Source of the DNA: Marinobacterium aestuarii
GTDB taxonomy: Bacteria; Pseudomonadota; Gammaproteobacteria; Pseudomonadales; Balneatricaceae
Direction of reading: 5' to 3'
Assembly (NCBI RefSeq): GCF_001651805.1
Contig: NZ_CP015839.1
Location: forward strand, 124,001 to 188,000
Length of the DNA: 64,000 nucleotides
A program made the translations under genes and the position numbers. The stretch's first letter is position 1. Every line of letters begins with the position of its first letter. Under the pieces are notes generated by a model that was not told the DNA's origin, searched no databases, and saw only the letters and a list, made by a program, of their open reading frames with translations. This document shows positions 10,521 through 19,118 of this stretch, piece by piece.

Positions 10521-10913
10521 CTAGAACAGGGATTCGATCGCCGGCGAGATATAGGGCCGGCCGCGTTCGTTCAGTGCCGTGCCTGTCACCAGACCTTCGA
10601 GCATGACCTTGTCGTCGGCCAGACGAATGACCCGCTGGCGAAAGCCGAAACGGACCTTGCCCAGGCGCTCGGTCGTGACCTCGACCACAAAACGGTCGCC
10701 ACTTTTCAGGGGCGCCTTGTAATCCAGTTCGCTGCGAATCACTACCAGATGAATGCCGTCGCGGGTCAGGGCGGCGAAGTCCACCCCTTTTGCCTGCAGG
10801 TACTCGTGGCGGGCGTGTTCCAGGTAGTTGAAATAGACGCCGTTATTAACGATGCCCTGCATATCCAGTTCATAGTCCCGCACCTGGAATTCAAGCCGAA
10901 ATGGCTGTGTCAT
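10521..10913 (-). CDS. Acyl-CoA thioesterase, 4HBT/YbgC-like hotdog fold
   Basis: A 130-residue hotdog-fold thioesterase. The active-site helix RDYELDMQGIVNNGVYFNY has the catalytic Asp at residue 17, and the following EHARHEYL and DYKAPLKSGD segments are typical of the 4-hydroxybenzoyl-CoA thioesterase group. These enzymes cleave short or aromatic acyl-CoAs in the cytosol. Its start codon overlaps the stop of the upstream HAD gene by four bases (ATGA), so the two are translationally coupled. The specific acyl-CoA cannot be inferred. Confidence 0.88.
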   Translation of the reverse strand: MTQPFRLEFQVRDYELDMQGIVNNGVYFNYLEHARHEYLQAKGVDFAALTRDGIHLVVIRSELDYKAPLKSGDRFVVEVTTERLGKVRFGFRQRVIRLADDKVMLEGLVTGTALNERGRPYISPAIESLF

Positions 10914-11593
10914 GGGGTTTCCTGTGTCGTTGAAGAGTCGGTTAGCTGCTGATTGATCCAGGCGTGGGCCTCGACCAGACTGTCGACGATAACGGTGGCG
11001 GATGAGAAGTCGTGGCTGATGGCCTCTGGGCTGCGAATGGCAACCACAGGCAGGCCTGCGGCATGGGCGGCGGTGACGCCCACTGCGGTGTCTTCCACTG
11101 CGATGCAGTTAGCGGCCTCGAGTTGCATCAGTGACAGTGCCCGCAGATAGCCATCCGGCGCCGGCTTGTTGCGAGGAACATCATCACCGGTGACCACATG
11201 CTCGAACAGCGGCTCCCAGACGTGGCCGCGCAGCGATGCCTGCACGCAGTTGCGCTGCGAGCCGCTGACCAGCCCGAGACGCAGCTTGGCTGCCAGCTCG
11301 CGCACCACCGTATCGGCGCCCGGCATCTGGGGAAAGTAGTTGTGGGCGAGATAAGCTGCGTTGGCGGCGAGCTTGGCGGTCATCAGTTGTTCTAGGCTGG
11401 CATCGGGCTTGTGCAGCGCCAGAATATCGGCGGCGTTTTGCCGGATAGGCACGCCCAGCATGCGACTCCAGTAGAGCTCGTCGCTAATCGTCAGCCCCCA
11501 GGGCTCAAGCGCCTGGCGCCAGAGTTGCAGGTTGACCGCCTCGGAATCCACCAGAGTGCCGTCGTGATCAAACAGAATTGCGTGCAGTGCCAT
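10910..11593 (-). CDS. HAD family hydrolase (beta-phosphoglucomutase-like subclass)
   Basis: A 227-residue haloacid-dehalogenase phosphohydrolase. The four HAD motifs are complete: FDHDGTLVDS (D9, D11), LVSGSQ, NKPAPDGY (Lys) and IAVEDTAVG. The cap between motifs I and II is helical, as in phosphoglycolate phosphatase and beta-phosphoglucomutase relatives. Position 10 is His rather than the commoner Leu/Met/Cys. The substrate is probably a small phosphorylated metabolite. It leads a two-gene operon with the thioesterase through a 4-base overlap, and is divergent from phoX. Confidence 0.87.
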   Translation of the reverse strand: MALHAILFDHDGTLVDSEAVNLQLWRQALEPWGLTISDELYWSRMLGVPIRQNAADILALHKPDASLEQLMTAKLAANAAYLAHNYFPQMPGADTVVRELAAKLRLGLVSGSQRNCVQASLRGHVWEPLFEHVVTGDDVPRNKPAPDGYLRALSLMQLEAANCIAVEDTAVGVTAAHAAGLPVVAIRSPEAISHDFSSATVIVDSLVEAHAWINQQLTDSSTTQETP

Positions 11594-11679
11594 CCAGATG
11601 CTTCCTGTCCCTGCTATTGGTTGATGGGCACTTTAGCATATTCCCGCTTGTGCGCTCAGGCGGCGGATGTGCCGGCAGG

Positions 11680-11697
11680 CTGTCATGGGATGGTCAT
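11680..11697 (+). promoter_or_regulatory. Pho box upstream of phoX
   Basis: CTGTCAT, GGGA, TGGTCAT matches the PhoB tandem heptamer pattern (CTGTCAT-N4-CTGTCAT) at 12 of 14 positions. Ten bases further a TAGCAT (11708-11713) could serve as the -10, the usual distance when PhoB replaces the -35. Confidence 0.7.
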
Positions 11698-11741
11698 CTT
11701 TACTGACTAGCATGCACGCCATTCTTGCAGGAGGAAGTTCC

Positions 11742-13667
11742 ATGAAACCAACACAGTCTGATGTTAATGCCCAGGATACCGATGGTCTGGAAGGCACCGG
11801 TTTTGATGCTCTGGTCGACAAGGCCCTGAGCCGTCGCAGCCTGCTCAAGGGTGGCATGGCCGCCGGCATGCTCGGATTTTTCAGCCTGTCGCCCATGGCT
11901 CAGGCGGTTGCCGCCGCCATGGAGCCGTCCCGCCTGATGGGCTTCAAGGCGATCAAGGCGTCCACCGACGACGCCATAGTACTGCCCGCCGGTTACCGCT
12001 CCTCGATTCTCATGTCCTGGGGTGATCCGGTGCTTCCAGGCGCGCCTGAATTTGATCACACCGGTGGCAATAGCGCCGCCGATCAGGCCCTGCAGTTTGG
12101 TGACAATACCGATGGCATGTCTCTGTTCCATTTCCGCAAGGCGGATGGCAGCCTGGATATGGACCGCGCCATGCTGGCGGTGAACAACGAATACACCAAC
12201 GGCGAACACATGCTGCAGCACGGCGAAGTCAAAACCGCCGAAGACGTCGCCAAGCTGCAGGCTGCCCACGGTGTCACCATTGTTGAAGTGTGTCGTACCT
12301 CCGGCAATGCCTGGGAATACGTGAAAAATTCCGCCTACAACCGTCGTCTGCACGCCAACAGCGAGTTTATGCTGACAGGCCCCGCCGCCGGTCACGAGCT
12401 GATGAAAACCGCCGCCGACAGCAGTGGCACCAAGGTACTGGGCACTATCAACAACTGTGCCAATGGCCGCACGCCCTGGGGCACCTACCTGACGTGCGAA
12501 GAAAACTTCAACGGCTACTTTGGCGCCCCTAGCGACGAGGCTGTACCGGCGCAGCAGAAGCAGTACTACGGAATCAAGGCCGCTGAAGATCGCTACCGCT
12601 GGTGGCAGCACGATGCACGCTTTGATGTTAGCCAGACGCCGAACGAGCCGAACCGCTTTGGCTGGGTCGTCGAAATTGATCCATTCGATACTGCATCCAC
12701 GCCCATGAAGCGCACGGCCCTGGGCCGCGTAAAGCATGAAAACGCCGACGTGCTGGTCAACAAGGACGGTCATGTGGTGGTTTACATGGGCGATGACGAG
12801 CGCGGCGAACACATCTACAAGTTCGTCTCCAAAAACAAGTATGCCGAAGGCCAGGACGCGGTAAATCGCAGCCTGCTGGAAGACGGCACCCTCTTTGTGG
12901 CGCAGTTTGCCGGTGGTGACGGCAAAGAACATGCTGGTACCGGTCGCTGGATCGAACTGACCTTTGGCAAGAATGGCCTGACGCCGGAGAACGGCTTTAA
13001 CAGCCAGGCTGAAGTCCTGATCCATACCCGTCAGGCCGCCAAACAGGTTGAGGCCACCACCATGGATCGACCTGAGTGGATCAGCCATAACCCGAACAAC
13101 GGCCAGGTGTTCTGCACCCTGACCAACAACAAGAACCGTGGCAAGAAGGACGACCAGCCTCTTAACGCCGCCAACCCGCGGGCCGAGAACCACTATGGTC
13201 AGATCATTCGCTGGGAAGCCAAGGACGGTGACCATACTGCGGACACCTTCGACTGGGATCTGTATCTGCTGGCCGGCAACCCGAGGGTGCATGAGGGCAG
13301 CCTCTACGCCGGCTCCGACGCCATTAACGCCGACAACATGTTCAACAGCCCCGATGGCCTGGGCTTTGACAGCGATGGTCGGCTGTGGATTCTGACCGAC
13401 GGCGACGACTCCAACGCAGGTGACTTCGCCGGCATGGGTAACAACCAGATGCTTTGTGGCGATCCGGCCAGCGGTGAAATTCGCCGCTTTATGGTGGGCC
13501 CCGTCGGCGCCGAAGTCACAGGTCTGACCTTTAGCGATGACTACAAGACCATGTTCGTCGGCATCCAGCACCCCACCGGCGGTTTCCCGGACTACAGGGA
13601 TGGCGGCAAGCCGCGCTCCAGTATCGTGATGGTCACCCGCGAAGACGGTGGCGTGATCGGCGCCTGA
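11742..13667 (+). CDS. phoX: Alkaline phosphatase PhoX family (DUF839), Tat-exported
   Basis: A 641-residue PhoX-type phosphatase, a calcium- and iron-dependent periplasmic enzyme that releases phosphate from organic esters. A Tat signal is visible at residues 30-55 (SRRSLLKGG, twin Arg 31-32, then a hydrophobic stretch ending SPMAQA). The body shows the DUF839 pattern: PAGYRSSILMSWGDPV, NNCANGRTPWGTYLTCEENF, GRVKHENADVLVNKDGHVVVYMGDDERGE, RPEWISHNPNNGQVFCTLTNN and SPDGLGFDSDGRLWILTDG. The ATG at 11742 has AGGAGGA upstream and follows a Pho box, so phosphate starvation probably induces it. Confidence 0.92.
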   Translation: MKPTQSDVNAQDTDGLEGTGFDALVDKALSRRSLLKGGMAAGMLGFFSLSPMAQAVAAAMEPSRLMGFKAIKASTDDAIVLPAGYRSSILMSWGDPVLPGAPEFDHTGGNSAADQALQFGDNTDGMSLFHFRKADGSLDMDRAMLAVNNEYTNGEHMLQHGEVKTAEDVAKLQAAHGVTIVEVCRTSGNAWEYVKNSAYNRRLHANSEFMLTGPAAGHELMKTAADSSGTKVLGTINNCANGRTPWGTYLTCEENFNGYFGAPSDEAVPAQQKQYYGIKAAEDRYRWWQHDARFDVSQTPNEPNRFGWVVEIDPFDTASTPMKRTALGRVKHENADVLVNKDGHVVVYMGDDERGEHIYKFVSKNKYAEGQDAVNRSLLEDGTLFVAQFAGGDGKEHAGTGRWIELTFGKNGLTPENGFNSQAEVLIHTRQAAKQVEATTMDRPEWISHNPNNGQVFCTLTNNKNRGKKDDQPLNAANPRAENHYGQIIRWEAKDGDHTADTFDWDLYLLAGNPRVHEGSLYAGSDAINADNMFNSPDGLGFDSDGRLWILTDGDDSNAGDFAGMGNNQMLCGDPASGEIRRFMVGPVGAEVTGLTFSDDYKTMFVGIQHPTGGFPDYRDGGKPRSSIVMVTREDGGVIGA

Positions 13668-13743
13668 GCCTGACGCCCGATTCGCCCGCAGGCCGGGCTC
13701 CAGCATGCCTGCAGGAGCCCGGCCCGGCGTAAAAGGGGCCTTT

Positions 13744-13827
13744 AGTAATTAGTGAATCGTAATTGGTAATTGGTGAAGCCTGAGTGGTCGGTGAGAGGTG
13801 CTCTACGAATCACGAATTACCAATAAC
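13744..13827. repeat. Dispersed heptamer-repeat element, copy 1
   Basis: A palindromic intergenic element between phoX and radD. Its left arm is made of GTAATTG/GTGAATC-type heptamers and its right arm of their complements (ATCACGAATTACCAATAAC), with a core TGGTCGGTGAGAGGTGCTCTACGAATCACGAAT. The core occurs in the opposite orientation at 26380-26440. Confidence 0.75.
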
Positions 13828-13835
13828 TCTGCCTT

Positions 13836-15572
13836 TTACAGCTCATTCGCCTTGCGGTAGTGGCCGCTGTAGTCGAACAGTCTTTCGCGTACCCGCCAGT
13901 GGGGACCTGACTTGCGGGCGACGACAAAGTCCGGTGCGCTGAACTGCTCTGCCACAGCCAGTACTTCGGCCAGGGTGGCGAAACGCCGCGGTTCGGTAGC
14001 GGCATTGAAACGACGCCCGAACAGGCGATTGAACACCGCCCGCTGACCCGCCTGGCGCAGGTCGAAGCGCTCGTGCAGCTCCTCGCCTTCTTCATCGTGA
14101 TAGCTGATGCGCAGCGCACCCTTGTGCTCGGCAAAGCTGACGCCGGCGCAACGGATTACGCGGGCATCCCTGAGCTGCAGGGCGCGCTTGAGCAGGTCGT
14201 CGGGATCGATGATGGCTTCGCTGCACTGGTGGCACTGGCGGGCGGCAATATCGTTCTCAGCGCCACAGTGGGGGCATTCCTTGAAGCGAAAACGGTAGTC
14301 GCACTGCTCCTTGTGGCCTGTGTCATCTTCGAGCAGCCCCTGGCAGCGGCGGCCAAAGTGCTCGGTTACAGTACCGGCGCCATCGGTCTTGCCCCAGAAG
14401 ATATTGGCAAAGCCACAGCCCGGGCAGAAAATCTGTACCGGTTCACTGTCACTGTCGGGTTTCTTGCTGCCCACTTCCGGGGCAAACAGATTGAAGCCGT
14501 TGCCGGCGTAGTCGATTACCAGGCAGTCGGTCTTGCCGGGGGCCAGCCGCAGGCCACGGCCGACGATCTGCTGAAAGAGGCTGACCGACTGGGTGGGCCT
14601 TAAAATCGCAATCAGGTCCACATGGGGGGCATCGAAGCCGGTGGTCAGTACCGCCACGTTCACCAGGTACTTGAGCTCATGCGCCTTGAAACGCGTGATC
14701 AGGGATTCACGCTCAGGCGCCGGGGTCGTACCCGTTACCAGAGCGGTGCAGTCATCGGGCAGGTAGCCGGTAATCTCCTGGGCGTGCTTGATGGTGGCGG
14801 CGAAAATCATTACGCCGGCACGCTCGCAGGCCAGTTCCTGAATCTGCTCGCAGATGGCCCGGGTCACGCGCGGGTACTGGCTTAGCAGGCTGTTGATTTC
14901 CGTCTCGCTGTAGTGGCCGCTGGCGTTGGCCTGCAGGGCTGAAAAGTCGTAGTGGGCAATGCTCGCATCCACCAGCTCCGGCCGGGTGAGAAAACCCTCG
15001 CGGATCAGCTGTGACAGCGGCAGTTCATAGATGCAGTGACGAAAGGGCCGGCTGTCTTCGCTGCGCACAAAGCCGCGGTAGTGGTACTGATAGATCCAGC
15101 CCTGGCCCAGGCGATAGGGCGTGGCGGTTAGGCCCAGCACCTTGAGGTTGGCGTTCTGCTCGCGCAGCGTCGCTATCACCTGCTGATACTGGCTGTCATC
15201 GCTGTCACTGACGCGGTGACATTCATCGATGATGAGCAGCGAATAGGCGTCGCGAAACAGCGCCAGGTTGCGTGTTACCGATTGCACGCTGGCGAAGGTC
15301 ACCTGATGCCCGGCATCCTTGAGCCCAAGACCCGCCGAGAAGATGCCGGCGCTGAGGCCGAAGGCGGCATATTTGGCGTGATTTTGTTCGACCAGTTCGC
15401 GCACATGGGCCAGCACCAGAATACGGCGTCGCGCCAGGCGCGCAAGCTCGGCAATGACCAGGCTTTTGCCAGCGCCCGTGGGCAGCACTATCACGGCAGG
15501 GTCGTCGCCACCGCGAAAGTGGCGCAGGGTCGCGTCTACCGCTTCCTGCTGATAGGGGCGCAGCTTGATCAA
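13836..15572 (-). CDS. radD: DNA repair helicase RadD (YejH)
   Basis: A superfamily 2 helicase of about 578 residues, collinear with E. coli RadD (586), which acts in recombination-dependent repair of double-strand breaks together with SSB. Motifs: [13 protein letters not shown] (Q motif), LPTGAGKS (I), IIDECHR (II), [11 protein letters not shown] (III), [14 protein letters not shown] and [16 protein letters not shown] (VI). A zinc-type cysteine set follows ([30 protein letters not shown]). I prefer the TTG start at 15572, which has GGACGAG upstream and gives an E. coli-like N-terminus; a GTG at 15596 is possible. Either start overlaps the end of the ABC-like gene, so translation is probably coupled. 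Confidence 0.93.
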   Translation of the reverse strand: MIKLRPYQQEAVDATLRHFRGGDDPAVIVLPTGAGKSLVIAELARLARRRILVLAHVRELVEQNHAKYAAFGLSAGIFSAGLGLKDAGHQVTFASVQSVTRNLALFRDAYSLLIIDECHRVSDSDDSQYQQVIATLREQNANLKVLGLTATPYRLGQGWIYQYHYRGFVRSEDSRPFRHCIYELPLSQLIREGFLTRPELVDASIAHYDFSALQANASGHYSETEINSLLSQYPRVTRAICEQIQELACERAGVMIFAATIKHAQEITGYLPDDCTALVTGTTPAPERESLITRFKAHELKYLVNVAVLTTGFDAPHVDLIAILRPTQSVSLFQQIVGRGLRLAPGKTDCLVIDYAGNGFNLFAPEVGSKKPDSDSEPVQIFCPGCGFANIFWGKTDGAGTVTEHFGRRCQGLLEDDTGHKEQCDYRFRFKECPHCGAENDIAARQCHQCSEAIIDPDDLLKRALQLRDARVIRCAGVSFAEHKGALRISYHDEEGEELHERFDLRQAGQRAVFNRLFGRRFNAATEPRRFATLAEVLAVAEQFSAPDFVVARKSGPHWRVRERLFDYSGHYRKANEL

Positions 15573-15573
15573 A

Positions 15574-18500
15574 TCAGCGCTCGTCCGTGCGTTCACCGCG
15601 AATGGTTTCGGCGGCGTTGAACAGGTGTCCCGACACGGTACGCAGCAGGATCATGGCTACGGCGGCGTCGTTTTCCACGATTTCGAGCAGCTCGCGACGC
15701 TCGATACGCAGGGCCAGCACGGGCTTGATGGCCAGCAGATCCATGTTGCGCGGCTGATCGACAATCACCGAGAGATCGCCAATCAGGCGCCCCGGGCCCA
15801 CCTCGGAAATGGGTTCGTCCTCTGCTGTGGCGTCGGGCCAGCGCAGCTCGGCCAGGCCTTCGACGACTATATAGGCGCCATCGGGCAGGTCGCCGCTGCG
15901 AAACAGGAGCTCGTCGGCCTCGACCCGCACCCAGCGCGATGCATAGGCCAGCAGGCGCACCTGGGCGGGGCTGAGTTTGGCGAAGGCTTCGGTGCTGGCA
16001 ATCACCTTGCGCTTGTTCTCGAAGTCTTCGATGGTTTCTGTCGGCGACTCGGCTGGCGTCTGGGCGCCGCCACGCTGAGGGGGCTGGCTGTCCTGCAGAT
16101 CAATCGTCTGATCGAACTGCTCCATGTTGCTGAAAGCGGGCTCCAGCACAAAGATGGTAGTTTCCGGCAGCAGGCGCCTGATCTTGCGCAGGGCTTCGTT
16201 GCGCTGGGCGACAGAATGGCTCGCCAGCGCCTGGTCCAGCACCAGAATATCCGGTTTCTTGATGGTGGCGCGCAGGAAGGCAAAACGCTCCTGGGCGATG
16301 GGCGGCACTTCGGCGCCGCCGAGTCCTACCGGAATACTGCGGATCAGCATGGACAGCGGGCCGTGCAGGCCGGCCTGCAGCAGCTCTTCGGCGATGATGC
16401 TGCGAATGTTGCGCTCGTTGGTTTCGCCGGCCCGTGCCAGCTTGCCGAAAAGCAGGTTCTCCAGCACGCTAATGCCGGGGTTGACGCGTTTTTCGTCCAG
16501 CGGCCGGTAACGGCTCTGGAACAGCGCCTCGTGTAGCGGGATGCACTCATCGCGCATGGCCAGCACAGCGGTGCAGATGGGCCTGGGCAGCGGCATGTCC
16601 AGTTGCTCGACGGTCACCATAAAGGGCAGTGACAGGCGCAATTCGGCTTCTGTATTGCTCAGTGGGCGGCCTGTGCTCTGCTTTTGGTGCAGGTCCTGCA
16701 GTGACTGGAATATCTCCGGGGTAAGCCCGCCGAGGCGTTTGAACATCGGGTGATTGGAGCCGATGGAGGCGAAGGTGTGTACCAGGGTTTCCAGCAGCCC
16801 CCGGGCAAAGTGCTCAAGCTCAGGCCCAAATCCTGCGGCGGTGAAACGTTTGATCAGCTGGCTGGTGGTGGCGACGTGCTCGTCGCGACTGGAATGCAGA
16901 TGCACCGCGAACAGCAGGTTTTCGGTCAGGGTGAGGCTCGGGTTCAGGGCGTCACGCTCGAAGGGATGAATAAAGCGAGCCAGGTTTTCCTCCGCCAGCC
17001 GGCGCGCCAGGCGGGGGCGGAACTCGATCATTTTTTTGGCCAGGGAGGGTCTGTCCGAGGGTTCAAAGCGGGCATCCAGAGCGCGCTGCGACAGGTAGTC
17101 CTCGCTGCCCATGGCATCGACGATCATCAGCCACCACTGATTCAGTTCATCGAGCTTGCTGAAGCGGGCGATATCCAGATCCAGCCATTCGGCGTTGACC
17201 GGGTAAGTGCTGTTGCCCGAGGCCAGGGACTCCAGCAGCTCGGGGTCGTCCAGCTCCTGGGCGCCCAGATCTGCGCGCGGGTTGCGGCGCAGCGGCATGT
17301 AGATATTTTCACCCACAGAGGCGTTAAACAGGTAGGGCGTGGAGGTGGCAAGGCCGATACGGGCGGATATGACGGCCTGATTCAGTCGGCCCAGATCATG
17401 TTCGCCGATATTGACCTGACCGGATGACAGGCTGATGCTGCGGGACAGAACCTGGGAAAAGGCCTTGCGCACCGTGCTGTTGCTGCTCTGGACGGCCACC
17501 ATGGCGCCCGCCGGTACACTCAGGCTGATATCCGACAGTACCCGGGTGCCGTTGGGGTCCGTGATGCAGACCTGGTCAAACCTGATAGCACCGTTGAGGC
17601 GCGGCAGTTCATCGCCGGATTCCTCGAACAGCTCGGCGTCCAGAATGTCATCGGGCTGGAACTGGTCGCGCAGGCTTTTGTAACGGTCGCTGGTTTCCTG
17701 AATCTGGCTGATGTAATTGAGCAGCTCGCGCCAGGGCGTGACTATATCCTTGTAGGCGGTGATGGCGGCCACCAGGGCACCGATGGAGAGCGAGCCCTGA
17801 ATCACCAGGTAGCCACCCACGGCGTAAAACAGGAAGGGGGGCAGATTGTTGATGAAGTTGTTGAGGAACTTCATGAAGAATTTTTTGCGGAAAATATCGC
17901 CGCGGATATGGAAAATGCCGCCTAGGCGATGGCTGAATATCGCCAGCGCATAGGGGGTGCCGCCGTTGCTGCGCAGGTCATCCAGCCCCTGTACGCATTC
18001 GCCGATCAGCTCGGACAGCTTGCGAACCCGGCGCACGCGCTCGCGATGCAGCCGGTTGATACGCCGCTGCAACAGGGGTGTAATAATGGCCTGCAGCGGT
18101 ACCAGCGCCACGGCGGCGAGACCAAACCAGGGGTTCTGGATAAACAGGAAGGTCAGGATGGTGAGCATCTGACCGGCCTGGAACAGCGGCAGCGCCAGGG
18201 CATCGCCCATGATGCCGCTCAGGGGCTCGACTTCGGCCGTGACCATGGACACCACTTCGCCCTGGGAAGTGCGCCTGAAACGGGCGGTGGGGAAACGCAG
18301 TACCTGGGTGATCAGGCGGTAGCGCAGGCGCCGCAGCAGGCGTTCGCCGACGACGCCCTTGTAGATGTTCAGCCGCATTTTGATCAGGCCGCCACAGAGC
18401 ACCATGAACAGAAAAGCAAAGCTGAGCAGCAGCAAAAAGGACAGTTGCTGGAAATTAATACCCAGAATCTGCACCGGGAATTCGGTGCCACCGATGGCTT

Positions 18501-18672
18501 CATTGAGGATGCGCTTGGGCAGTTCGAGACTGGCGTAGAGCACGGGAAACGACAGCAGCGTAATGGCCAGCAGCGCAAACTGATGGCGTGAACTGTAGCG
18601 CCAGACAAAGCTCAGCAGTGTGGGCTCTAGCCGATCCGGGGGAGTGCTGGACTGGCCTGGTCGCCACTTCAT
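15574..18672 (-). CDS. ABC exporter-like membrane protein with degenerate ATPase and C-terminal cyclic-nucleotide-binding-like domain
   Basis: A 1032-residue protein. Residues 20-310 form an ABC-exporter membrane domain with several hydrophobic segments. An ABC-like domain begins near 370, but the P-loop is QSSNSTVRK (about 393-403) instead of GxxGxGKS/T, the signature is LGGAEVPP instead of LSGGQ, and Walker B ends VLDQA instead of VLDEP. P-loop and Walker B positions are about 400 residues apart rather than about 110; the extra segment repeats a motif of the type NPxxxxxENLLF. Residues about 900-1025 resemble a CRP/cNMP-binding fold ([27 protein letters not shown]). ATP hydrolysis looks unlikely. 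The ATG at 18672 has AGGAAG upstream; radD overlaps its end. Confidence 0.8.
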   Translation of the reverse strand: MKWRPGQSSTPPDRLEPTLLSFVWRYSSRHQFALLAITLLSFPVLYASLELPKRILNEAIGGTEFPVQILGINFQQLSFLLLLSFAFLFMVLCGGLIKMRLNIYKGVVGERLLRRLRYRLITQVLRFPTARFRRTSQGEVVSMVTAEVEPLSGIMGDALALPLFQAGQMLTILTFLFIQNPWFGLAAVALVPLQAIITPLLQRRINRLHRERVRRVRKLSELIGECVQGLDDLRSNGGTPYALAIFSHRLGGIFHIRGDIFRKKFFMKFLNNFINNLPPFLFYAVGGYLVIQGSLSIGALVAAITAYKDIVTPWRELLNYISQIQETSDRYKSLRDQFQPDDILDAELFEESGDELPRLNGAIRFDQVCITDPNGTRVLSDISLSVPAGAMVAVQSSNSTVRKAFSQVLSRSISLSSGQVNIGEHDLGRLNQAVISARIGLATSTPYLFNASVGENIYMPLRRNPRADLGAQELDDPELLESLASGNSTYPVNAEWLDLDIARFSKLDELNQWWLMIVDAMGSEDYLSQRALDARFEPSDRPSLAKKMIEFRPRLARRLAEENLARFIHPFERDALNPSLTLTENLLFAVHLHSSRDEHVATTSQLIKRFTAAGFGPELEHFARGLLETLVHTFASIGSNHPMFKRLGGLTPEIFQSLQDLHQKQSTGRPLSNTEAELRLSLPFMVTVEQLDMPLPRPICTAVLAMRDECIPLHEALFQSRYRPLDEKRVNPGISVLENLLFGKLARAGETNERNIRSIIAEELLQAGLHGPLSMLIRSIPVGLGGAEVPPIAQERFAFLRATIKKPDILVLDQALASHSVAQRNEALRKIRRLLPETTIFVLEPAFSNMEQFDQTIDLQDSQPPQRGGAQTPAESPTETIEDFENKRKVIASTEAFAKLSPAQVRLLAYASRWVRVEADELLFRSGDLPDGAYIVVEGLAELRWPDATAEDEPISEVGPGRLIGDLSVIVDQPRNMDLLAIKPVLALRIERRELLEIVENDAAVAMILLRTVSGHLFNAAETIRGERTDER

Positions 18673-19118
18673 GCCGATAGATCTTCCTGAGATTCGTACA
18701 AGGCTGTCGCCTAAGTGTAGCCCTGACACTGTCTGCCGGTGCCGGGGATTGCCGCCGCCGGGCACCAATCCTGAAACGCCGCTGCGGGGTGGGGATTCTA
18801 GCAGATTGTATTCTCTGCTATCACATGGATATCAATCTGGTAAAATTGCGATCCTGCGTCAGGGTTTCCAGTGCCTGGCAGCCTGTCGGGCTTTTCCGTA
18901 GTAGATCAGCGTTAAGTCCGATAGGTAGCTAGTGTCCAGCCTGTCGCAGGCACTTGCCACGCTGCTATGCTGTTTCGAGCGTGTTCGCAGGAATCCCCGG
19001 ATAGGTTTCATCCGCTGATTCTGTGATGTGAATGGTGTGCTGCCGGGGCGCAATCGTCCGTGTAGCGGCGCCGCACACTTCTCCTACTCACCTGTTCTTA
19101 CCGAGTGACTGGCCCCAC
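18673..19118. other. Intergenic region before the decarboxylase
   Basis: These 446 bases separate two divergent genes. I see no credible gene, terminator or well-matched promoter pair. A TAAAAT at about 18840 could be a -10 for the decarboxylase, but no matching -35 is visible. Confidence 0.4.
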
